DNA of 60,316 nucleotides from Brasilonema angustatum HA4187-MV1. Its GTDB lineage: Bacteria; Cyanobacteriota; Cyanobacteriia; Cyanobacteriales; Nostocaceae. The position numbers and the translations under genes were made by a program. Positions within the stretch are counted from its first letter, which is position 1. Each line of letters opens with the position of its first letter. A model generated the notes under the pieces. The model was not told the DNA's origin. It did no database searches and saw nothing but the letters and a program-made list of their open reading frames with translations. Below, one piece after another: positions 1-5,890 of this stretch. The stretch lies in contig JAHHGV010000048.1 in the NCBI GenBank assembly GCA_019359695.1, forward strand, positions 1 to 60,316. Reading direction: 5' to 3'.

Positions 1-124
1 TGTCACGACTATATCCACATGAGCAAGGGAAAACCCTAGAACATCGGGAGCCGGATGCGTAGAAATACGCACGTCCGGATCTAACAGAGAGGTGCGGGAG
101 ATAATACTCCCCATCGACTCTAAC
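1..124 (+). mobile_element. 3' end of a group II intron (domains V and VI)
   Basis: Positions 48-81 form an exact 34-nt domain V: an 8-bp lower stem beginning GAGCCGGA, a two-base CG bulge (72-73), a 6-bp upper stem and a GAAA tetraloop (62-65), with the AGC triad at 49-51. Domain VI follows at 85-121 (AGAG/CTCT, GGTG/CATC and GGGAG/CTCCC helices) with an unpaired A at 117. An AC end at 124 puts that A eight bases from the 3' splice site, as in known group II introns. The rest of the intron, including any reverse transcriptase, lies left of the window. It is on the plus strand inside a minus-strand gene, so it cannot splice out of that gene's mRNA. The G50-A79 pair is not the usual wobble. 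Confidence 0.85.
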
Positions 125-951
125 AATACCACCAGAGTAGTTACCCCTACGCTTGTCCCCAGAAACTTAAGCAGGCTGAGCCAAGGGATGTTCAGCTGGA
201 ATCGTCTTTTAGTCCTAGGAATCTGTAACTGTTCCGGAATAGGCAAATCTACTCCAGCAACTTGTATAACGTTTGCTTCTTTTGGGACTTCTCTAAGTCG
301 ATCTATTGCATCTTTCAAATTGCCACGGGCAAACTTTTCCATCCCACGAGCATAAATCAGTAGCGGCTGAAATTCAGTCAATGGTTCAGCAAATGTTTCC
401 GCTAATGAAGCCATCCGCACTAGTTCCGCTGTATCCTTCTGATCCAATTTCGAGAATGCTAATGCTAGTTCACGAGCAGCTTCATTAGGTTGCGTGTATG
501 CTAGAGCTACCCACCGTTGAGCTTGGGCGAAGTCTTGAATATCGGGATCATCACTCAATAGCTGCTGCTGTACATACTCAAGTAAGAAGTCTGACAGTTC
601 ATTAATCCGCTGTTGACTAAACTTTTCATCTTGCTTCAATCGACTCAACAGCTCATTTCGCACTGCCAAATCCATTTCATAGAGTTCGTGCCCGACTTCA
701 TGACACAGGCTAGAAAGTAGCAAATCTGCTACAGCTATCCAAGGGATGTTTAGCACTTCACCGTGAATATCTCTTTGAAAGTTAGCCCATAAACGATATA
801 ACAACTCAGGTGTGAGTGATAAGGGAAAAGCAGCATGATATGCCAAATACAGGTGTGCTTTGGCAAAGCGTTTTTCAAAAGACTCTTTGGCAAAGCGTTT
901 TTCAAAAGACTCAATGCGTCGCTTAGCAACTTCAGGTTTCATCTTACTCAT
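125..951 (-). pseudogene. Fourth component of the vWA-MoxR operon, N-terminal part, cut by a group II intron
   Basis: The reading frame starts MSKMKPEVAKRRIESFEKRF and runs about 275 codons to the intron boundary. Its ATG overlaps the stop of the vWA gene (ATGA), so it is translationally coupled to it. The N-terminal part is mostly helical (motifs such as LPLSL-PELLYRLWANF and CHEVGHELYEMDLAVR), followed by a probable membrane or hydrophobic segment just before the break (PWLSLLKFLGTSVGVTTLVVLL). Proteins with this N-terminus are commonly encoded after MoxR and vWA genes in cyanobacteria, where they resemble variable vWA-MoxR-associated components; the effector end would be downstream and is not seen. 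The frame stays open through the antisense intron to base 1, but that part is intron sequence. A 27-bp direct repeat (859-912) duplicates nine residues (FAKESFEKR). Called disrupted; an intact distal part may exist beyond the intron. Confidence 0.7.
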
Positions 952-2423
952 TTTTTCCGCCCTTCAAAGTTCGTTGGGCGTCCGCGCAGCACGCTAATAG
1001 CATCCTGTACACCTGGGCGGCTGACTTCAAACATCGGTAATAGACCTGCAATTTCGCCAGCTGTTGTTTTGTTCCAGCGTGAGTGTGGCATAGGATTGAG
1101 CCAAGCAATGTAACGCACCTTCTGTTTTAGCTTGGTAAGAAATTCTTTGGTTAATTCGTAGCGCTCTTTGCTATAACCGCCACGGGCTGCACCAGCATCA
1201 CTGAAAATCAACACAGCTGTCCTATTGGAACAAACATGAGTCACGATATCACTTATTAACTTCTCTTTTTGATGATTGAAGTCGTGGTAGAGATATTCGA
1301 TGGGGCAATTATGAAAGTAGTAAATGTCTGCTTTACCCAAACGACCTCCACGCATGGCAGTTTCTGCTAACCGACGTGATAAAGTGTGAAAAGGCACCAT
1401 TGAGCCATCTTGGTCAATGAGTAACAGCAAATCCGCTTGGTTTACCCGACGTGGAACTAACACAGGTTGGAGCAGTATACCTTGGCGTCCAATCTGGTTA
1501 ACCGTTGCTTCCATATCTAACTCTGTTGGTTGTCCTTCGCGTACCGGGCGGCGCAAGTAGCGCCACACCTGTTTCATTTGCCGCTCGGTTATAGGAAAAT
1601 ATTCAGATGTCAGAAGAAAGCGACTGTGAAGAATTTCCTCATTTCTACTGGTAGTTTTTAACACTGCTTGTGCAACTTGCACTTCATCTTCTGTTTCCTG
1701 TGTCAATTTTGCAGGCAGAACGGAGGAAGACGGCGCACTTGAAGTTGCTTCTGGAAAATCTTTATCATTACCAACTTTTTGTTTAGAGAGCACCCGCTTA
1801 TCTATCCACGTGTACAATTTATATACAAAAGCAGTCAAAGTTGTTCCAGTAACTAATACTAATACAATACTCAGAGTTATCTGGGCGATCGCACTCCAAT
1901 TTATCTGGCTTTGGTTTTGATTAATCTTTGGAGTTTGATTTAGGTTTTGATTCGCTTTTGTATTTGGAGTTTGGTTGTTAGTTGATCCGGATGACCAAAT
2001 TTGTATTTGCTCTACAATCTGCTGTATTAGATTTTTATTCAACTGAGTTTGATTTCTGTTCATGAAAAATCCAATACCCGAACTAATGATCCAAAATCCA
2101 ATAATGAAAGCACCCGCCAGAGCTAAATAGTCAATAATGCGGTCAATTTTACGCTTTTCAATTGACTTTACCAATGTTTCCGAACTTGGCACAACAGCTT
2201 CAGTGCCGATCAATTGCTCAAACTGATACTCAAATATCCGCTTTTCCTCAGCAGATTTAACCCACAAAGTCTGACACAAACGCTTCAAAGCCCCTTTGTC
2301 AGTCATGCCAAAACCAACTTGCAAAGATTGCAAAACTAACTGATACTCGTCAATACCAAGTGGTAAGCCAGCTTCTCGTAGACGAGTGAAAAGTTCTTGG
2401 AGTGGCAATTCATTCACGTCCAC
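948..2423 (-). CDS. Membrane vWA-domain protein of a vWA-MoxR conflict operon
   Basis: A 491-residue protein starting at GTG 2423, 14 nt inside the end of the MoxR gene. The N-terminal 75 residues (LFTRLREAGLPLGIDEYQLV) are of the type seen in CoxE/vWA partners of MoxR ATPases. Two hydrophobic segments follow at about residues 98-120 and 178-203, separated by an Asn/Gln-rich linker. A C-terminal von Willebrand A domain starts near residue 330 with the MIDAS motif LLLLIDQDGSM (DxxGS-like) and a later FSDAGAARGG segment. vWA proteins of this class act as metal-dependent partners for MoxR AAA+ chaperones. The membrane anchor suggests an envelope-linked sensor. Its stop overlaps the next gene's ATG by 4 nt. 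Confidence 0.85.
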   Translation of the reverse strand: MDVNELPLQELFTRLREAGLPLGIDEYQLVLQSLQVGFGMTDKGALKRLCQTLWVKSAEEKRIFEYQFEQLIGTEAVVPSSETLVKSIEKRKIDRIIDYLALAGAFIIGFWIISSGIGFFMNRNQTQLNKNLIQQIVEQIQIWSSGSTNNQTPNTKANQNLNQTPKINQNQSQINWSAIAQITLSIVLVLVTGTTLTAFVYKLYTWIDKRVLSKQKVGNDKDFPEATSSAPSSSVLPAKLTQETEDEVQVAQAVLKTTSRNEEILHSRFLLTSEYFPITERQMKQVWRYLRRPVREGQPTELDMEATVNQIGRQGILLQPVLVPRRVNQADLLLLIDQDGSMVPFHTLSRRLAETAMRGGRLGKADIYYFHNCPIEYLYHDFNHQKEKLISDIVTHVCSNRTAVLIFSDAGAARGGYSKERYELTKEFLTKLKQKVRYIAWLNPMPHSRWNKTTAGEIAGLLPMFEVSRPGVQDAISVLRGRPTNFEGRKK

Positions 2424-3351
2424 GGCTTTGTCTCAAATGACGAATATGATCATCCCAACTTTTCAGCAAAACGCCAGCGAATGGCAGCTTACCATCCAAT
2501 TTTGCCAAAACCTCATCTTGAGGAAAGCGACGCAGTACCTTAAACCAGTCAATCAATTCACTCGTACTCACTTTCTTGCCACCTTCCCCTTTATCTTCCC
2601 GCATTTCCTTGCGCAGCTCTGAGAAGCGATCCACAGCTTTCTCTACTAACGTTTTAGGTGAATCAGGAAAGTGGTTATTTACAATTTCTACTAATCTTTC
2701 GCGGCTGGGAAATTCTACGTAGTGAAACAAACACCGCCGCAAGAAAGCATCTGGTAAGTCTTTCTCATCATTGCTTGTGATAAAAACGATTGGCGGTGCT
2801 TTTGCCTGAACTTCTTGTCCCGTTTCCTCAACAATAAACCGTTGTTCATCGAGTTCTAATAACAAGTCGTTGGGAAAGTCAATGTCAGCTTTATCAATTT
2901 CGTCTATTAATACCACTGTCCGCTGTTCGTTTTGAAAAGCACTTCCCAATGGTCCCCACTTCACATAAGTAGCCGGATCACTAATGCGTGGGATATCCTC
3001 ATCTTTGATAATACGACCAGTTGCAGCCAGTTGAGCATCGCGTAAGCGCGTGACTGCATCATAATTATAAAGACCATCCTTTGCGCGAGTGGTAGATTTG
3101 ATGTACCAAGCTTCCAAACGCAAACCAAGTTCATAAGCCACAGCACGAGCCAATCTTGTTTTACCGCATCCCGGTTCCCCCTTGAGCAAAAGTGGTCGTT
3201 CGAGGTAAATTGCCAAGTTAACAGCTTCTATTAATTCCTCATTCGGCAAATAAGGATACAACAGATGTCCAGTTGCATCATCTGGTTTTCCCAATTTCGG
3301 CTGCACTTTGCCTGTGTACTCAAGTTGTTTGTTAGTCAAATCTTTAACCAT
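2410..3351 (-). CDS. MoxR-family AAA+ ATPase
   Basis: A 313-residue single-domain AAA+ ATPase of the MoxR/RavA clade. Walker A is GEPGCGKT (58-65), Walker B VVLIDE (146-151), sensor 1 is ITSND (N194), and FLRR (about 203-206) supplies the arginine-finger region. The length matches stand-alone MoxR proteins. MoxR ATPases remodel or assemble partner proteins together with vWA proteins, and here the vWA gene follows with a 14-nt overlap. The start ATG at 3351 lies 16 nt inside the end of the upstream iSTAND-like gene. The chain of overlaps argues for one polycistronic, translationally coupled mRNA and a single complex. Confidence 0.92.
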   Translation of the reverse strand: MVKDLTNKQLEYTGKVQPKLGKPDDATGHLLYPYLPNEELIEAVNLAIYLERPLLLKGEPGCGKTRLARAVAYELGLRLEAWYIKSTTRAKDGLYNYDAVTRLRDAQLAATGRIIKDEDIPRISDPATYVKWGPLGSAFQNEQRTVVLIDEIDKADIDFPNDLLLELDEQRFIVEETGQEVQAKAPPIVFITSNDEKDLPDAFLRRCLFHYVEFPSRERLVEIVNNHFPDSPKTLVEKAVDRFSELRKEMREDKGEGGKKVSTSELIDWFKVLRRFPQDEVLAKLDGKLPFAGVLLKSWDDHIRHLRQSRGRE

Positions 3352-4316
3352 CTTTCCCTTTCTTCATACCAATTGCAGCCGCACAAATCACATATTTCTG
3401 AAAACGCTCGTTCTGGAACTCCGTTATCACTCTTTTCCAAAATTTCTTTGACGAATTTGTCTATTTCATTTATGACTATGACTTCAAGAAGAGGTAATTT
3501 GCGGAACTCCATGTTAACTGTCCGAATCCACTCAGTGAGAATGCGATCGCCAAACGGATTAATGATTGGTAGTTTAATCGGAACTCTCGGTTCCCAAGTT
3601 GTTTCTAGTTCCTCCACAAAGATGGTATCCTGACAACCTACACAGCCTTCATAATCCACCAAAAACATCAGTAACTGGTATTTTGTTGGAGAGACAACCT
3701 CTCGTGCTTGACTCGCCAACGGTAACCAAAATTCGTCAAGTAATTCTTGCAAATACCCTTCTGGCATACAATCCACGCCATGAAAAACAAGGATGACATT
3801 CTGTGTCTTCCACCAGTGAAAAACTCGTTCAGCAATTTCTGTAGGTGAGTGTTGTCTTCCCAAGCCAACACGTCCGCCAAATTCACGCCACAAAGCAGAA
3901 ATATCTCTTCTGCGTCCTATCCGATCAAGTTCAATCCGCACCATCTTGCCCATTGTACCAAAGCGGATATGCTGTGTAACTAATCGATTCAGTAACCAAC
4001 GTTGTCCATGATCTAGCGAACCGTGGATAAGGAAAGCCCCTATTGACTGTGCTTTCAGAAATTTGAGAAATGAGCGCACTTGCTCCCGATAGCCTAATTT
4101 TAATAAAGCACGGTATAACTCTTCACTACAAGCTACTGAGTCTATATTTTCAATTTGCTGTATTATTTTATGGCGTTCACCCTCAGCTTCTTCAATCTGC
4201 TTGTGGAGACTGAAAAGAGCCACAGCGTCTATTGCTGTTACTTTCGCCGTTTTTAGAAACAGTATCTTTTCTTCTAGTAAGTCCAGTATTTTTTGTAGTT
4301 CTTCACTTTGGTTCAT
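3336..4316 (-). CDS. Inactive-STAND-like NTPase-fold protein at the head of the vWA-MoxR operon
   Basis: A 326-residue protein. ATG 4316 (MNQSEELQKILDLLEEK) is preferred to the upstream in-frame ATG at 4493, because the extra 59 codons run through a large palindromic repeat (4408-4491). A helical/coiled N-terminal part (1-90) is followed by an ATPase-like core. The expected P-loop reads LIHGSLDHGQRWLL (about 96-109), without GKT, and the Walker B-like strand is ILVFHGVD without acidic catalytic residues. This fits the degenerate iSTAND modules described in NTP-dependent conflict systems next to vWA and MoxR genes. Such proteins are thought to recognise a signal and recruit effectors. Family placement rests on context and the degenerate P-loop and was not searched. 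Confidence 0.65.
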   Translation of the reverse strand: MNQSEELQKILDLLEEKILFLKTAKVTAIDAVALFSLHKQIEEAEGERHKIIQQIENIDSVACSEELYRALLKLGYREQVRSFLKFLKAQSIGAFLIHGSLDHGQRWLLNRLVTQHIRFGTMGKMVRIELDRIGRRRDISALWREFGGRVGLGRQHSPTEIAERVFHWWKTQNVILVFHGVDCMPEGYLQELLDEFWLPLASQAREVVSPTKYQLLMFLVDYEGCVGCQDTIFVEELETTWEPRVPIKLPIINPFGDRILTEWIRTVNMEFRKLPLLEVIVINEIDKFVKEILEKSDNGVPERAFSEICDLCGCNWYEERERWLKI

Positions 4317-4407
4317 GTATATATTGAACAGAGGATGTGACTCCATTGCTTGTTCTGGAGGCTTCCAGTCGCTGCTCAAATTAAGTAGGTGGAAAAAAGT
4401 TTTGTGT

Positions 4408-4491
4408 GTCATTGCGAGCGTAACGAAGTGGAGCGAAGCAATCCCAAACGCCTGCGATTGCTTCACTTCGCTTCGCTCCGTTCGCAATGAC
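4408..4491. repeat. Large palindromic repeat of the GTCATTGCGAGC type
   Basis: An inverted repeat with arms of about 36 nt (GTCATTGCGAGC...GAAGCAATC against GATTGCTTC...TTCGCAATGAC) around a short AAACGCCT-like centre. The motif is a widespread bacterial intergenic repeat and could fold into a long RNA hairpin. It ends about 90 bp upstream of the iSTAND-like start and could insulate or modulate the operon leader. Confidence 0.85.
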
Positions 4492-4821
4492 ATGGTTACG
4501 TTTATTTATTTTCACCCACTTATTTATAGCTACAACATCAAAACGCGCTGTTACAGATTCTTATCTAAAGAGTAAGGTTAGTAATGAGCGTGTGTGCTAT
4601 GAGCCATTGCTCTATGACGACAAAATTCTGGAAATGCAAGATTTGCTATCCTCACATCGAAATAAATCAGTTGTAATGATTAATCCGGCTAATAAAGATG
4701 ACTAGCACCCCAGATGTCATCTCTATTTAGTATTATTTTATAATTTATTCTAACCTAAGCATTTTTATGGTTTATAGTAACCCGTCACCTGCAAAGTTTA
4801 TAGACTTAGTTTACAAGCATT
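4492..4821. other. Intergenic region, no convincing gene
   Basis: AT-rich spacer between the divergent iSTAND operon and the antitoxin gene. A plus-strand open frame at 4487-4705 exists but starts in the palindrome and has no recognisable content or good ribosome site. Promoters for both flanking units probably lie here, but no box could be fixed by eye. Confidence 0.5.
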
Positions 4822-5058
4822 ATGGAAACAGTCAATATCCACCAAGCTAAAACCAATCTCTCACGGCTTTTGTCGCGGGTAGAACTTGGAGAAGAAATCA
4901 TTATTTCAAACCGAGGCGTTGCGATCGCCAAACTGATTCCGTTTCGCTCCTCATCCAATCGACGGAGTAGTTTAGGACAGGATCGAGGACGTTTCGTAGT
5001 GCCAGAAGACTTCAATGCTTCGTTACCGGAAGATATCCTAAAAGCATTTGACGACTAA
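4822..5058 (+). CDS. Phd/YefM-family antitoxin
   Basis: A 78-residue protein with the typical Phd/YefM start METVNIHQAKTNLSRLLSRV followed by GEEIIISNRGVAIAKLIP, the beta-hairpin that makes the dimeric DNA-binding fold. The acidic/hydrophobic tail (PEDFNASLPEDILKAF) matches toxin-neutralising C-termini of VapB/Phd antitoxins. These proteins repress their own operon and neutralise a PIN-domain (VapC) or RelE-type toxin normally encoded directly downstream. No toxin follows: the next 100 bp hold only a DUF433 stub and then the opposite-strand EACC1 gene. It may be an orphan antitoxin. Confidence 0.9.
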   Translation: METVNIHQAKTNLSRLLSRVELGEEIIISNRGVAIAKLIPFRSSSNRRSSLGQDRGRFVVPEDFNASLPEDILKAFDD

Positions 5059-5059
5059 A

Positions 5060-5159
5060 ATCAGCCGCTGCCGATATTTTTAGCTGGCTGGCGGCTGTCA
5101 TGTCTCATGATGAAATTTTAGAAAACTTTCCTGAATTAACAGAAGAAGATATCCTATGA
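5060..5159 (+). pseudogene. DUF433-type C-terminal stub
   Basis: From ATG 5100 the frame reads MSHDEILENFPELTEEDIL and then stops after 19 codons. This is the characteristic end of DUF433 proteins (small antitoxin-like DNA-binding proteins, usually about 75 aa, where the line continues with LACLAYA or similar). The N-terminal half and the last residues are missing. The stub follows the Phd/YefM gene and its stop overlaps the end of the convergent EACC1 gene. It marks a deletion or recombination scar within a former toxin-antitoxin array. Confidence 0.6.
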
Positions 5160-5540
5160 ATCATTCGTATTTTTCAGAAATTCTTCTGCTTGCTGCCTTG
5201 CGAATTCAAATTCTTCTTTGCTGCTGGCTTCCAAACTGATTTCTCTACCATCTGGTGCTTTGACTGTCAGCTTAATCGACTTGTCACCGAGGCGATCGCC
5301 CAAAAATCCCAGCAATTTCTTCAAATTGGCAACACTCACTTCAGCCTGCAACATCCCCACCAGAAAACCTGCAAATGCCTTTGAGCCACGTGGTGTTTCT
5401 GTAACTCCTACAAGACTGGCTTGTTCAACTTCATCTCTGTCTTTCACCTCTTGCAACAGATTTCGCGTTTGCTCTTCTCTCTCCTCTGCATCTAGGTTTG
5501 GTTCATTAAGAGCGATAGTCAATTTAATGTTCTCAGACAT
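5154..5540 (-). CDS. EACC1-like effector-associated protein
   Basis: A 128-residue soluble protein; ATG 5540 follows AGAGG at good spacing. It has an acidic N-terminus with a QTRNLLQEVKDRDEVEQA segment, then a hydrophobic helix with Gly (KAFAGFLVGMLQAEV), then a strand-rich end (SIKLTVKAPDGREISLEA). This is the pattern of effector-associated constant component 1 proteins, small partners found beside caspase-, trypsin- or other peptidase-effector proteins in conflict systems. Its neighbour 350 bp upstream on the same strand encodes a caspase fusion, which supports the call. It may couple or restrain the peptidase; no catalytic residues are seen. Confidence 0.7.
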   Translation of the reverse strand: MSENIKLTIALNEPNLDAEEREEQTRNLLQEVKDRDEVEQASLVGVTETPRGSKAFAGFLVGMLQAEVSVANLKKLLGFLGDRLGDKSIKLTVKAPDGREISLEASSKEEFEFARQQAEEFLKNTNDS

Positions 5541-5890
5541 TTTTTACCTCTTCAAGATGTTTAGTGTTAATTATTTGTTTGAATTTTATCTCTAGCTAAG
5601 TTTTCCCAGCATCTTTGTTGATAAGTGAGATGACTCTGATAATTATTACCCAATTTGTAATAGCTGCAATTCCATTTGACTTATGCAGTCCATGTAATGT
5701 TCTTCTTAAGGGTCACTATCTCATGCTTATTTCTCATGGGCAATAAGCATGAGAAAATAATTGTCTTCTTGAAAATCGCTTTGTTTTAACGTTTCAAGAT
5801 AACCCAAAGAAAAATTCATCCTCTATAGACTTCACAACTAAAAATATGGATTTCGTCAAATATTATTTATATTTACAAAACTTTATTATT
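5541..5890. other. Intergenic spacer between caspase and EACC1 genes
   Basis: About 350 AT-rich bases without a supported gene. An inverted pair, CTCATGCTTATT and AATAAGCATGAG (about 5722-5754), can form a hairpin. It would lie downstream of the caspase gene and upstream of EACC1, acting either as an attenuator or as a terminator. The two genes are therefore probably co-regulated rather than translationally coupled. Confidence 0.5.

Noticed and set aside
1-124. Continuation of the minus-strand frame to base 1 (TSLLDPDVRISTHPAPDVLG)
   Set aside because: This is the antisense translation of group II intron domain V, a common spurious protein tail.
4487-4705. Plus-strand open frame of 72 codons
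   Set aside because: Starts in a palindromic repeat, no ribosome site, no recognisable protein pattern.
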